Of a stretch of DNA of 47,642 nt, positions 1 through 8,465 are shown piece after piece (position 1 is the stretch's first letter; every line of letters begins with the position of its first letter). Under the pieces are notes generated by a model. That model was not told the origin of the DNA and did no database searches. It saw only the letters and a program-made list of their open reading frames with translations. Made by a program: the position numbers and the translations under genes. Origin of the DNA: Hormoscilla sp. GUM202 (lineage in GTDB: Bacteria; Cyanobacteriota; Cyanobacteriia; Cyanobacteriales; Desertifilaceae); contig RFFC02000047.1 of assembly GCA_005518205.2 (NCBI GenBank), positions 1 to 47,642 of the forward strand. Direction: 5' to 3'.

Positions 1-159
1 CATTTGAGACTATTTACTGAAGCACGGGAGTGGAAAAATATTAAGTTTTAGCAGCAGGTTGAGAAACGGGCGATCGCCCCCTCTCCGCACAGATCGCCAC
101 CGGTAGTAGAGAGAGCGGGCCCGATGAAAAGCTTGGTGGGCGAAGATGCCCGATAAAAA

Positions 160-233
<74 letters not shown>

Positions 234-283
234 GCACTCTTTTTTTTCAAGAGAACCGGTGCCTGTCTCCCTCCTATCCCGAT

Positions 284-316
284 CGCTCAAGGGGTGTGGT
301 CAAAACCCCTTGAGCG
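284..316. repeat. 12-bp perfect hairpin
   Basis: CGCTCAAGGGGT and ACCCCTTGAGCG form a perfect 12-bp stem around a 9-nt spacer. It lies between the two tRNA-Phe copies. The loop contains GTGGTCAAA, the complement of TTTGACCAC, which recurs near 16770 and 30820. No T-run follows, so I treat it as a repeat rather than a terminator. Confidence 0.7.
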
Positions 317-335
317 TGCATGGGATCTCCCAGTC

Positions 336-374
336 GCCGGCTCCCCCCAAACCCCCCCCTTGGGGGGAGCCGGC
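336..374. repeat. 15-bp perfect G/C-rich hairpin
   Basis: GCCGGCTCCCCCCAA and TTGGGGGGAGCCGGC pair perfectly over 15 bp around a 9-nt loop (ACCCCCCCC). It fills most of the gap between the two tRNA-Phe copies. There is no T-run on either side and no ORF of interest in 234-540. Confidence 0.75.
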
Positions 375-540
375 GCAACAAATGCATGACCACACCCTCG
401 CTCAAGGGCTGACTGAGAAAGGCAAGCCGTCAATGGTGTCTTGAACCGGTTCTACCGGACAAACTTCCTAAGAAAGAAGAGCGCTAAAGAGCTGATGACC
501 AAGGAAAAGAGCTTTAGCACTGATGACCAACAAACGCTGA

Positions 541-613
<73 letters not shown>

Positions 614-637
614 GCAATCTTTTTTACTGCTTTAGCT

Positions 638-666
638 AATATAACACTCTCGATCTGAGTTGGCAA
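638..666 (-). promoter_or_regulatory. sigma70-type promoter for tRNA-Phe
   Basis: On the minus strand, TTGCCA and TATATT are separated by exactly 17 nt and end about 25 nt before the tRNA-Phe at 541-613. Position and spacing fit a vegetative promoter. Confidence 0.55.
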
Positions 667-727
667 CCCTTTTTCCCAAAAAAAGAAAAAATTTTTTTCT
701 GGCACCGGATCGCGCCGGTGTCAGGAA

Positions 728-1183
728 CTAGAGAACTGGGCGCAGGCGCGTCAGTTTCAGGGTAAAGTGGCCACCCCGCTTTTCCCCAAAGGCTCGCACT
801 CGGACAATATAGCTACCAGATTCGACGATCCTAGCAAACAGCAGGGAGTTGGTGCTACCGTCGGCACCATCATCATTTTCCGCCACCGTCGAGCCATTGG
901 CATCCAGCAGCGTGACGATCGTGTCGAACTGGTCGCTAGTCAGGTCGATGGTGATCTGGTCTCTCTCCTTTAAGATAACGGTGTAGTCTCTGGCAAACCC
1001 ACCCTGGCCAGTGGGAATATCATTGTCCGAGAGGGTATCTGTAATCTCATTGCTGAATGGCAGGGGTTTGGGATTATATATCCGCAGTTGCGCCTCTACT
1101 GCCCCCGCACTCATACCCATAGCTAGTAAAACCGTGGTGACTACCGAGAGGCGACCCCACCGGGCAGCAAGAATGTTAAGCAT
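728..1183 (-). CDS. secreted PPC-domain protein
   Basis: A 151-aa protein. Residues 1-32 form a signal peptide (positively charged start, hydrophobic VVTTVLLAMGMSAGAVEA, likely cut after VEAQ). The rest is a single beta-rich domain of the bacterial pre-peptidase C-terminal (PPC) type: the run YTVILKERDQITIDL, then FDTIVTLLDANGSTVAENDD and a closing SYIVRVRAF, is typical. PPC domains usually accompany secreted proteases, but no catalytic domain is present, so this is a stand-alone exported protein of unknown role. It is divergent from the TRAP binding-protein gene. The family call is good; the function is unknown. Confidence 0.8.
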   Translation of the reverse strand: MLNILAARWGRLSVVTTVLLAMGMSAGAVEAQLRIYNPKPLPFSNEITDTLSDNDIPTGQGGFARDYTVILKERDQITIDLTSDQFDTIVTLLDANGSTVAENDDGADGSTNSLLFARIVESGSYIVRVRAFGEKRGGHFTLKLTRLRPVL

Positions 1184-1386
1184 GAAATTGTCTATTGGTC
1201 AAATTGCTCGTCATTTTCCCCCAGGGAAGCACTAACCAGCAAATAGTTTTCTCTGGTAGCTTCTCATTTTAGCCAGTAATTCCACAACTCGCCAACTGGT
1301 GAAAGTATCGCATTTCCGGTTAAATGTAGCTACTATAACAAAATATTCTGGTAGTTTAACTGTTATTCGCGATTCTCTTCACTATT

Positions 1387-2487
1387 ATGAAACGCAGAAC
1401 AATTCTTCGCAACAGTGCCCTTGGTGCTGCTACCGTAGCAGCAATAGGAGCTTGTAGCGGTCCTTCGGTTCAGACGGCTACCGGCGAACTGCCTACTCTC
1501 AGATGGCGGATGGCAACTAGCTGGCCTAAGTCCCTCGATACGATCTTCGGAGGGGCCCAAACCGTGTGCGATCGGGTCTCTGACATGACAGGGGGACGCT
1601 TTACCATTACTCCCTTTGCTGGCGGCGAGATCGTGCCAGGCTTGCAAGTGCTGGATGCTGTCCAACAAGGGACAGTCGAATGCGGTCACACGGCTAGCTA
1701 TTATTATATTGGCAAAAATCCCGCCCTGGCATTTGGCACTGCCGTGCCCTTTGGTCTGACGGCCCAGCAGCAAAATGCCTGGCTGTACCACGGCGGCGGA
1801 CTGGAGGCCATGCAGAAAATTTATGCTGACTTCAATGCGATCGATTTTCCTGCTGGTAACACCGGCACCCAGATGGGAGGCTGGTTTAAGCGGGAAATTC
1901 AATCAGTTGCAGACCTGAAGGGACTGAAAATGCGCATCCCCGGACTGGGGGGTAAGGTGATGGCCCGTTTGGGGGTGAATGCTCAGGTGCTGCCCGGAGG
2001 GGAGATTTTTCTAGCCCTGGAAAGAGGGGCTCTTGATGCTGCTGAGTGGGTTGGGCCCTACGATGACGAGAAGCTGGGTTTACATAAAGCGGCGAAGTTT
2101 TACTATTATCCGGGCTGGTGGGAGCCAGGTCCTACCTTAGAAGTGCAGGTGAATAAAACTGCTTGGTCCAAGCTACCCAAAGAGTATCAGGAAATTTTTC
2201 AGACCGCTGCCTTTGAGGCGAATATGAATATGCTAGCTAAGTATGATGCTAAAAACGGTGCGGCCCTGAAACGCTTGGTTGCTGGTGGCACCCAGCTGCG
2301 GCCCTATTCTCGAGAAATTCTGCAAGCAGCCGAACGGGCCTCTTTTGACTTATATGAAGAAGATGCCAGTAAAGACGCTACCTTTAAACAAGTCTACGAA
2401 CAGTGGAAGGCTTTTCGCGCCCAGGTTTATGGGTGGGATAAGGTTAATCAGCTCAGCTTCGCTAACTTCGCGATGGCTGATAAATAA
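1387..2487 (+). CDS. TRAP-type solute-binding lipoprotein (DctP/TakP-like)
   Basis: A 366-aa periplasmic binding protein of the TRAP transporter DctP family, which captures small organic acids for a DctQM permease. The N-terminus (KRRTILRNSALGAATVAAIGAC) combines twin-arginine-like residues with a lipobox ending at Cys23, suggesting a membrane-tethered lipoprotein. The body matches the family: LRWRMATSWP, FAGGEIVPGLQVLDAVQQG, then LKMRIPGLGGKVMARLGVNAQVLPGGE with the substrate-anchoring Arg in KMRIPG. TakP-like members bind 2-oxoacids, but the ligand cannot be read here. No DctQ or DctM gene is nearby; the next gene, 29 nt downstream, is DUF3386. The permease must be elsewhere. Confidence 0.85.
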   Translation: MKRRTILRNSALGAATVAAIGACSGPSVQTATGELPTLRWRMATSWPKSLDTIFGGAQTVCDRVSDMTGGRFTITPFAGGEIVPGLQVLDAVQQGTVECGHTASYYYIGKNPALAFGTAVPFGLTAQQQNAWLYHGGGLEAMQKIYADFNAIDFPAGNTGTQMGGWFKREIQSVADLKGLKMRIPGLGGKVMARLGVNAQVLPGGEIFLALERGALDAAEWVGPYDDEKLGLHKAAKFYYYPGWWEPGPTLEVQVNKTAWSKLPKEYQEIFQTAAFEANMNMLAKYDAKNGAALKRLVAGGTQLRPYSREILQAAERASFDLYEEDASKDATFKQVYEQWKAFRAQVYGWDKVNQLSFANFAMADK

Positions 2488-2516
2488 TATAGAAGTCCAA
2501 GGAGATCCTACAAGAG

Positions 2517-3167
2517 ATGAGGGAACCACAAGCTGCTCGCGACTTATTTCGCGCCGCTTACGAAAACCGTTATACCTGGGATGATAATTTCCCTGGTTAC
2601 AGCGCCGATATCCAGGTCCAGCAAGGTGACGAAGTCTACACTGGCAAGATCGGCATCAACCACGACCTGACTGTAGAGGTCTCTGGTATCCCTAACCCAG
2701 AGGTGCAAAAGGGGATCTCGAACCAGCTCAATGATGTCATTACCCACCGCAAACGCACGCCTTTCGAGCAGGCCCACGGGAAAAATATCTTTAGCACTGG
2801 AGCAACAGACAGCACGGGGGCTGTAGAAATTCTGGTTGATGGCGCGGCGATGGGGTCGAATTACAAAATTCGCGATCGCACGATCTGCTACGTCTATCGG
2901 GTAATGGATAAGATGACCTTTGTTATTGATACTCACGAGTGCCTGGATACGGGTGCCGGTTACCTGCCAACCCGGTATGATGCTGTCTTCCGCAATTCCC
3001 AGACCGGTGATACCATCCAGTCAGCGGAATTTGAAGACAAATACTCCCAAATAGGCGATTACTACCTGATGACCCATCAGCAGATCCGCACCTCGCGGGA
3101 AGGTGAGCTGACAACCACGGTGTTTGACTACTCTAACGTGAAGCTTCACCAACTAGCTAAGGTCTAG
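2517..3167 (+). CDS. DUF3386 domain-containing protein
   Basis: A 216-aa protein recognisable as the DUF3386 family, known mainly from cyanobacteria and plastid-bearing organisms and of unknown function. Signature stretches are the start REPQAARDLFRAAYENRYTW, the block FEQAHGKNIFS and the tail DYYLMTHQQIRT. It has no signal peptide or membrane segment, so it is probably soluble. AAGGAG lies about 12 nt before the ATG at 2517, supporting this start. It follows the TRAP gene after 29 nt and may share its transcript. Alternative starts are not compelling. Confidence 0.85.
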   Translation: MREPQAARDLFRAAYENRYTWDDNFPGYSADIQVQQGDEVYTGKIGINHDLTVEVSGIPNPEVQKGISNQLNDVITHRKRTPFEQAHGKNIFSTGATDSTGAVEILVDGAAMGSNYKIRDRTICYVYRVMDKMTFVIDTHECLDTGAGYLPTRYDAVFRNSQTGDTIQSAEFEDKYSQIGDYYLMTHQQIRTSREGELTTTVFDYSNVKLHQLAKV

Positions 3168-3238
3168 AAATTAACAGTCTATTTCTAGGGAATAAGCTAG
3201 GATCGAATCGGAATTGGATAAAGTAATTAGAGGTAACT

Positions 3239-3508
3239 ATGTCTCAAGCAACATTAGAAGCCCCATTAGAAGGCCCATTGGAACTCACGCCCGAGAACGT
3301 GGAAACAGTTCTCGATGAACTGCGCCCTTATCTGATGGCTGACGGCGGTAATGTAGAGTTGACAGAGATTGACGGTCCCGTTGTCAAACTGCGGCTACAA
3401 GGTGCCTGTGGTTCTTGTCCTAGCTCTACTATGACTCTGAAAATGGGAATTGAGCGCCGCCTGCGAGAGTACATCCCCGAGATTGCTGAAGTGGAGCAAG
3501 TGCTGTAA
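3239..3508 (+). CDS. nfu: NifU-like Fe-S scaffold/carrier protein (Nfu)
   Basis: An 89-aa protein consisting of a single NifU C-terminal (Nfu) domain. The cluster-binding CxxC is CGSC at residues 57-60, preceded by the conserved MADGGNVEL block. Such proteins accept a 4Fe-4S cluster and deliver it to apo-proteins; in cyanobacteria Nfu is linked to photosystem I cluster supply. The full family length is present. The start follows AGAGG with good spacing. A strong hairpin with a T-run sits just after the stop (3541-3587), so this is probably the end of its transcript. Confidence 0.92.
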   Translation: MSQATLEAPLEGPLELTPENVETVLDELRPYLMADGGNVELTEIDGPVVKLRLQGACGSCPSSTMTLKMGIERRLREYIPEIAEVEQVL

Positions 3509-3540
3509 TTTCAGGTAAAACCATTTTCGGGTTTTGTGGT

Positions 3541-3587
3541 TCAAAGGCAAAAGAATCAGCTCTGTTTCTTTTGCCTTTGACGTTTTT
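3541..3587 (+). terminator. Rho-independent terminator of nfu
   Basis: TCAAAGGCAAAAGAA and TTCTTTTGCCTTTGA form a perfect 15-bp stem with a 10-nt loop, followed by CGTTTTT. It lies 32 nt after the nfu stop. It also argues against starting the GH57 gene upstream at 3534, because the hairpin would then be coding. Confidence 0.7.
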
Positions 3588-3605
3588 AATGTTTTAATGT
3601 ATCTT

Positions 3606-5861
3606 ATGTCTCATCCCCTTTATATCGCTTTTATCTGGCATCAGCATCAGCCCCTCTACAAAAGCAGGGTGGCCGATTTTTCGGGCCGTCCGCGGACCGA
3701 TCGCTATCGTTTACCCTGGGTGCGCTTACATGGTACAAAAGATTATCTAGATTTGGTGCTGCTGCTGGAGAGTTACCCCAAACTGCATCAGACGGTGAAT
3801 TTGGTGCCCTCGCTGATCATGCAAATTGAAGATTATGCTGCTGGGAAGGCTTTCGATCCTTACTTGGACCTGGCCCTGATGCCTGCCGAACAGCTGGATA
3901 AAGAACAGCGCAAATATATTATAGAGCATTTCTTTGATGCCAATCACCATACTCTCATCGATCCTCATCCCCGTTACGCCCAACTCTATCATCAGCGCCA
4001 AGAAGAGGGACGTACCTGGTGTTTGGCAAATTGGCAAGCAGCAGATTACAATGATTTGTTAGCTTGGCATAATCTAGCCTGGTTTGACCCGCTGTTCTGG
4101 GACGATCGGGATATTGCGGGCTGGTTAAAGCGGGGAAAAGATTTTACTTTGGGCGATCGACAGCGGATATATTCTAAGCAGCGGGAAATATTAGGTCGGA
4201 TAGTCCCCCAACATCGGAAAATGCAAGATGCAGGTCAGTTGGAGGTGATGACAACTCCTTACACTCATCCGATCTTACCCTTACTGGCGGATACAGATGC
4301 GGGTCGGGTGGCGGTGCCGAATATGACTTTGCCCGCAGAAAGATTTCAATGGGCTGAAGATATACCGAGGCATTTACAAAAAGCCTGGGATATGTATAAA
4401 GACAGGTTCGGACGGGAACCGCGCGGACTTTGGCCTTCAGAACAATCTGTCAGTCCAGCTATGTTACCAGATGTAGCTAAGCAAGGGTTTAAGTGGCTGT
4501 GTTCGGATGAAGCGGTTTTGGGTTGGACTCTGCACCATTTCTTTCATCGAGATGAGGCGGGAAATGTCCTGGAACCAGAGTACCTCTATCAACCTTATCG
4601 CTTGCCGACGCCTTTTGGAGATTTGGCGATCGTCTTCCGAGACCACCGCTTGTCCGATCTGATCGGCTTTACCTATGCGGGGATGGAACCGGCGGCTGCT
4701 GCTGCTGATTTGGTGGCACATTTGCAGGCGATCGCCCGCAGTCTGATCCACAGACAGGGTGATGGCGGCAGTGTACTGGCAGAACCCTGGTTAGTCACCA
4801 TTGCCTTAGATGGAGAAAACTGCTGGGAATTCTATCAGCAAGATGGCAAGCTATTCTTAGAAAACCTGTACGATCGCCTGTCGGATCGCGAGGATCTGAA
4901 GTTAGTAACTGTATCGGAATTTATCGAAGAATTCCCGCCCATAGAAACCATCCCAGCGGAAAAGTTACACAGCGGTTCGTGGGTAGATGGCAGCTTCACT
5001 ACTTGGATCGGAGACAAGGCGAAAAACCGCGCCTGGGACTTGCTGACAGCAGCGAGGCAAGTTTTAGCGAAGCATCCCGAGGCCACGGCAGAAAATAATC
5101 CCGAAGTTTGGGAGGCCCTCTACGCTGCTGAAGGTTCTGACTGGTTTTGGTGGTTTGGGGAAGGTCATTCTTCCAACCAGGATGCTATATTTGACCAACT
5201 GTTTCGCGAACATTTGATTGCTATCTACGAGGCATTGAACGAACCCGTTCCCTCAGAGTTAAGGAGTCCTGTGGAAGTTCACGAGGCCAGAGGAGACCAT
5301 CGACCGGAAAGCTTTATCCATCCTATTATCGATGGCATTGTCGATGAACAAGAGTGGGATAAAGCGGGACGGATGGAAATTGGCGGCGCGCGGGGTACCA
5401 TGCATCGCAGTTCTGTTATCCAGCGCCTCTGGTATGGAGTCGATCACCTCAACTTTTATCTCCGGGTAGATTTTAAGAGTGGGGTGCAACCGGGTAAAGA
5501 TTTGCCCGACCAGTTGAACTTGCTGTGGTTCTATCCCGATCGACCGATGGTAAACAGTCCCATGCCCCTGATAGATGTGCCTGATGTTGCGCCTGCGAAC
5601 TATCTATTCCATCACCATCTCGGGATTGATTTGCGAGAGCAATCTTGTTGGTTTCAAGAAGCCAGGGAATTTTATCAATGGTATAATCTTTCCACCCGCG
5701 CCCAAGTAGCTTTCCGGGATTGTTTGGAAATAGCAGTTCCCTGGGCAGATTTACACGTACCTCCAGATTGGCCTCTGCGCTTGGTGTTAGTGCTTTCCTC
5801 CGAGGGACTGTTCCGCGAGCAGGTGCCCGAACAGTCTCCGATCCCGATCGAAGTGCCTTAA
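3606..5861 (+). CDS. glycoside hydrolase family 57 protein
   Basis: About 751 aa starting at ATG 3606 (MSHPLYIAFIWHQHQP). The open frame reaches back to 3534, but that part overlaps a terminator hairpin; ATG 3597 is also possible. GH57 landmarks are visible: HQHQP near the start, LWPSEQSVSP with the putative nucleophile Glu, SDEAVLGW, IALDGENCWE with the putative acid/base Asp, and the late GSWVDGSFTTWIGD motif. GH57 enzymes act on alpha-glucans (amylase, 4-alpha-glucanotransferase, branching types), and long cyanobacterial members carry an extra C-terminal beta domain such as the one after about residue 520. The substrate is not determinable. With malQ at 16.9 kb it suggests glycogen metabolism. 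Confidence 0.88.
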   Translation: MSHPLYIAFIWHQHQPLYKSRVADFSGRPRTDRYRLPWVRLHGTKDYLDLVLLLESYPKLHQTVNLVPSLIMQIEDYAAGKAFDPYLDLALMPAEQLDKEQRKYIIEHFFDANHHTLIDPHPRYAQLYHQRQEEGRTWCLANWQAADYNDLLAWHNLAWFDPLFWDDRDIAGWLKRGKDFTLGDRQRIYSKQREILGRIVPQHRKMQDAGQLEVMTTPYTHPILPLLADTDAGRVAVPNMTLPAERFQWAEDIPRHLQKAWDMYKDRFGREPRGLWPSEQSVSPAMLPDVAKQGFKWLCSDEAVLGWTLHHFFHRDEAGNVLEPEYLYQPYRLPTPFGDLAIVFRDHRLSDLIGFTYAGMEPAAAAADLVAHLQAIARSLIHRQGDGGSVLAEPWLVTIALDGENCWEFYQQDGKLFLENLYDRLSDREDLKLVTVSEFIEEFPPIETIPAEKLHSGSWVDGSFTTWIGDKAKNRAWDLLTAARQVLAKHPEATAENNPEVWEALYAAEGSDWFWWFGEGHSSNQDAIFDQLFREHLIAIYEALNEPVPSELRSPVEVHEARGDHRPESFIHPIIDGIVDEQEWDKAGRMEIGGARGTMHRSSVIQRLWYGVDHLNFYLRVDFKSGVQPGKDLPDQLNLLWFYPDRPMVNSPMPLIDVPDVAPANYLFHHHLGIDLREQSCWFQEAREFYQWYNLSTRAQVAFRDCLEIAVPWADLHVPPDWPLRLVLVLSSEGLFREQVPEQSPIPIEVP

Positions 5862-5872
5862 GTTATCCCGCA

Positions 5873-5916
5873 GGGGGTTGCCAACCCCCGCGTTCCCAGG
5901 CGGGAGCCAGGGAACG
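5873..5916. repeat. paired small hairpins after the GH57 gene
   Basis: GGGGGTTGCCAACCCCC is a near-perfect hairpin, followed directly by CGTTCCCAGGC/GCCAGGGAACG, a short imperfect inverted repeat of the 'cgttccc...gggaacg' kind scattered through this window (10757, 13921, 32840, 35361). No T-run, so a repeat is more likely than a terminator. Confidence 0.5.
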
Positions 5917-5992
5917 AGGCTAAAGTCTGTCTTATACCGACTAAAAACATGGTCGCACCCCGTTCCCCGACAAAAAATAAGGGGCGATCGCC

Positions 5993-6022
5993 TTGACATT
6001 ATCTGCGGAGATTGTCTATAAT
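5993..6022 (+). promoter_or_regulatory. consensus sigma70 promoter of the toxin-antitoxin operon
   Basis: TTGACA (5993-5998) and TATAAT (6017-6022) are both perfect consensus boxes separated by 18 nt. They lie 35 nt before the antitoxin ATG at 6057. It is the strongest-looking promoter in the window. Confidence 0.75.
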
Positions 6023-6056
6023 AAAGATATCAGAAATTAATCCGGGAGTAAAACCC

Positions 6057-6335
6057 ATGTCAGATACGACTATGTTAGAGACTCAAACTATCGAAGCGAT
6101 TTATGAAGGTGGTGTTCTGCGTCCGCTACAAACATTGTCTGGTTTGTCAGAAGGCGGTAAGGTGAAAATTACAATCGCCCAACCCGCCCGATCGACTACT
6201 GATGACAATGGCACGGCGGGCGATCGACCGCACCCGCTGTTAAAGTTTGCTGGTACGATCGACGATGCGGAAGCTGCTGAATTACAGCGTATAATTGCTG
6301 ATGAATTTAGAAAAATTGACTATAATGAATGGTGA
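6057..6335 (+). CDS. AF2212/DUF104-like antitoxin
   Basis: A 92-aa protein from ATG 6057, preceded by GGGAG. The N-terminal stretch TIEAIYEGGVLRPLQTLSGL followed by EGGKVKITI is the hallmark of the small AF2212-like (DUF104) antitoxin family, which neutralises PIN-domain toxins. The acidic C-terminal tail (DDAEAAELQRIIADEF) fits the toxin-wrapping part. The longer frame from 6012 begins inside the promoter and is not favoured. The gene overlaps vapC by 11 nt, implying translational coupling, and such operons are usually autoregulated. Confidence 0.8.
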   Translation: MSDTTMLETQTIEAIYEGGVLRPLQTLSGLSEGGKVKITIAQPARSTTDDNGTAGDRPHPLLKFAGTIDDAEAAELQRIIADEFRKIDYNEW

Positions 6336-6780
6336 AATAGCCCTAGATACTTCCGTTGCAATTCGTTATTTAAACGGCGATCGCGTTGTGGTGGAAAAGG
6401 TACTGGCTTTGCCGACTGTGGTTTTGCCGTTAACTGTTGTGGGAGAACTGTTGTTTGGTGCAGAAAACTCTGGGCGGGCTCGACAAAATATCGATCGCTA
6501 TTTGCAGTTTATTGATGGTTGTCTCGTGGTGCCGATGGGACGAGAAACTGCTGCTTACTACTCCAGAACTCGCTTATCATTGAAGCGCAAAGGACGACCA
6601 ATTCCTGGAAATGATATTTGGATCGCTGGGCAATGCTTGGAAAATGGTTGGATATTGGCGACGGATGATACTGATTTTGCTTATGTGGATGGGCTAGCGA
6701 TCGAACAGGGAACAGGGAACAGGGAACAGGGAACAGGGAACAGGGGGAAGGGAACAAGCGTCGCCGCCCTCACCCTTTAG
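6325..6780 (+). CDS. vapC: VapC-like PIN-domain RNase toxin with repeat-derived C-terminus
   Basis: About 151 aa from ATG 6325 (MNGEIALDTSVAIRYLNG), overlapping the antitoxin stop. PIN-domain acidic residues are visible: Asp8 in ALDTS, Glu in VGELLFGAE, Asp in GNDIWIAG and Asp in ATDDTDF. These coordinate Mg2+ for RNA cleavage, typically of tRNA or rRNA in VapC enzymes. The last ~25 residues (EQGTGNREQGTGN...) are translated from a gggaaca tandem repeat that has overrun the normal stop, so the native protein would end near the residues AYVDGLAIE. All catalytic positions are retained; whether the tail affects activity is unknown. Confidence 0.82.
   Translation: MNGEIALDTSVAIRYLNGDRVVVEKVLALPTVVLPLTVVGELLFGAENSGRARQNIDRYLQFIDGCLVVPMGRETAAYYSRTRLSLKRKGRPIPGNDIWIAGQCLENGWILATDDTDFAYVDGLAIEQGTGNREQGTGNRGKGTSVAALTL
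6703..6755. repeat. 7-bp tandem microrepeat (gggaaca)
   Basis: At least five consecutive GGGAACA units, then a degenerate GGGGGAAGGGAACA. The same repeat closes the window at 47547-47612. It forms the 3' end of vapC. Confidence 0.85.
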
Positions 6781-6820
6781 GGCCCGGCTACAGGTACAAA
6801 GCCCGCGCGGGCTGCATTAC

Positions 6821-6837
6821 AAAAGTGAGATGCACCC
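6821..6837. repeat. solo terminal repeat of the 39.15-kb MITE family
   Basis: AAAAGTGAGATGCACCC is the exact reverse complement of the left end of the MITE at 39152-39272 (GGGTGCATCTCACTTTT). No partner end is found nearby, so this looks like a remnant. It is preceded by a small hairpin (AGCCCGCGCGGGCT). Confidence 0.5.
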
Positions 6838-6911
6838 GAATGCCCGGGGTCTCGCCGGCGAGGCGATCGAGATGTTTCATCCGCTTACTTTACTCTATCT
6901 TATCTTATAAC

Positions 6912-7053
6912 AAATTTTCACGTCCCCGACAGCTATTTTTGGTAAATTTCGTAAATTTCTCCGCATTTTGGGGTAAATCACAAGGCCATTTTGGCCATTT
7001 TGGGCTAATTTTGGTTTTGAGGTTCTCTAGGTGCCGGTTATGCTAAGGTAATG
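6912..7053. repeat. diverged relative of the MITE-like repeat at 28793-28951
   Basis: Shares in the same order several short blocks with 28815-28955: GACAGC.ATTTTTGG, AAATCACAAGGC, GCTAATTTTGG and GGTTCT.TAGGT. It is AT-rich and non-coding. The terminal repeats are poorly conserved here, so it may be an older copy. Confidence 0.5.
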
Positions 7054-7082
7054 TGACCGGCGCTAGGTGATGCCAAACCTGC

Positions 7083-7235
7083 GCCCACTCGACATTAAAC
7101 CCGTCAGAATTGTTGCAGTATATACTGCAACTGGGAATTATTGAAAGCCGTTCTGATGGGCGGATTAATATGCCTGATATTTATCGTTATGGATTTGAGG
7201 TTAAGCGAAGTGGTGGAATTAAAAGGCCCAAATGA
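7083..7235 (+). pseudogene. C-terminal fragment of an ATPase-like gene
   Basis: An open stretch without a start reads NPSELLQYILQLGIIE, SRSDGRINMPDIYRYGF and EVKRSGGIKRPK before a TGA at 7233. The winged-helix-like ending (RxDGRINMPDIYRxGF) resembles the tail of cyanobacterial P-loop ATPases of the large hypothetical type. Nothing upstream continues the frame. The rest of 6781-7502 holds repeats only and no gene I can support. Confidence 0.35.
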
Positions 7236-7502
7236 CAAATGGAGGCGGATTTGACAGGTTGAGATAGCAGCAATTACTCACGATAAAAGTTGACATGCTC
7301 CCTGGAGCAGTTTGGACTCGATGCTAAGGTGGTGAACGACAAATTTGCCAACTATCGCTACTAGGTTCAACATTCTCGCAGAGTAGCTAATAGCGCAGCG
7401 TGTTCCCTGGCAGATCCTCCTTTGGATAGGCGTTGTAAATGAAGGCGCTACCACAATTTAAGCTTTGCAAAGCGAACCAATCAGAACAATCAAAATGGTG
7501 CT

Positions 7503-8141
7503 TTATTCCTTGCGATCGCTGGTTGTAACGCGGCCATAAATGCTTTCCATCGCCTCCAGGGCTGCACGAGAACCTGCGATAATATCCCGTTCTTCTCCCC
7601 CCAAGTAGAGGCGTCCGAAGCTACCCACGGCCTGCACCTGAAGTATATTAATCGAGGCTGCTTTTTCGGCCTCGTTCGCCGCCAAGGCCGCATAAGCAGC
7701 AGGCTGCACTTCTAACACGTAAAGAGTTTGCCCTGCTAGCAGCATCTGTCCCCGCCGGTTACGATTAATCAGTTGGGTTTGGTGCGCATCAATGTTGCGG
7801 ATAATTTGGCTAGAAATCACGCGCGGTTTGAGTCGATCGGACTCCCGCACTCCCAGGGCCGAAAGAATTGCCTTGCCAGCAGTGCGCGTATCACTCTGGC
7901 GGGTGGAATGCACTTCTAGCAAACCATAAAGTCTTTCTACAAACAGCACTCCCGGACGGACAGAAGTTGATTTCAGTGCCACATCCGTAATCCGGTTAAT
8001 TTCAATCCCCGGTGAAATTTCCACCCACAGGGACGTATCTCCCGGCAAGGGTAAAAACCCGATCGCCACCGTTCCCATGTAAGCTGCGTGCTGAGGCTGT
8101 AAGCTGTCGATTAATACGTAACTGCGCAGTTCTATACCCAA
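7503..8141 (-). CDS. ccmP: carboxysome shell protein CcmP (tandem BMC domain)
   Basis: A 212-aa protein with two bacterial-microcompartment (BMC) domains in tandem, roughly residues 1-100 and 108-205. Recognisable stretches are MGIELRSYVLIDSLQPQHAAY, LWVEISPGIEINR, VERLYGLLEVHS, SSQIIRNIDAHQ and VLEVQPAAYAALAANEAEKA. The length and sequence fit cyanobacterial CcmP, which forms stacked pseudo-hexamers with a gated central pore in the beta-carboxysome shell. No other ccm gene is nearby, consistent with ccmP often being a satellite locus. It stands alone, with an AT-poor repeat region upstream. The complete family length is present. Confidence 0.93.
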   Translation of the reverse strand: MGIELRSYVLIDSLQPQHAAYMGTVAIGFLPLPGDTSLWVEISPGIEINRITDVALKSTSVRPGVLFVERLYGLLEVHSTRQSDTRTAGKAILSALGVRESDRLKPRVISSQIIRNIDAHQTQLINRNRRGQMLLAGQTLYVLEVQPAAYAALAANEAEKAASINILQVQAVGSFGRLYLGGEERDIIAGSRAALEAMESIYGRVTTSDRKE

Positions 8142-8170
8142 GGTTTTCTTCTCTCTATCTTTAAGGGTGG

Positions 8171-8213
8171 ACAGTTGTCAGTTGTTAGTTGTTAGTTGTT
8201 AGTTGCTAGTTGT
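8171..8213. repeat. 7-bp microrepeat (gttagtt / gtcagtt)
   Basis: About five head-to-tail copies of GTTAGTT/GTCAGTT just upstream of ccmP. Shorter runs of the same type occur at 8235, 20378 and 25199. This is a common non-coding repeat type of filamentous cyanobacteria. Confidence 0.8.
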
Positions 8214-8465
8214 ATAAGACGGGCGTGGATCCTGTCAGTCAGTTGTCAGTTAAATTATCATATCACCTTATTGCCAAATCTTGGGTTCTCCCTTGCCAGG
8301 GTTCCCGGCCCAGGGGATCTGTCCTGCCACCGCTAGCAGGGTTTGCCTGCCTTCTCCTATACGGGCCCAGATCGCCTGTCTGTTATCAGTTGCCAATTGT
8401 CCATCACATTACCTATTATACTTTTTTCAGGTAGCCAATTCACCAGGCTTTTCCCAAAAACTGTA

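Noticed and set aside
336..374. G/C-rich hairpin as a tRNA terminator
   Set aside because: No T-run on either strand; repeats of this build occur elsewhere in non-terminal positions.
1363..1902. 179-aa minus-strand ORF over the TRAP gene
   Set aside because: Shadow of the plus-strand coding sequence with no recognisable protein features.
6703..6755. Regular short repeats that might be a CRISPR array (also 47547-47612)
   Set aside because: Units are 7 bp, contiguous and without spacers; no cas gene is in the window.
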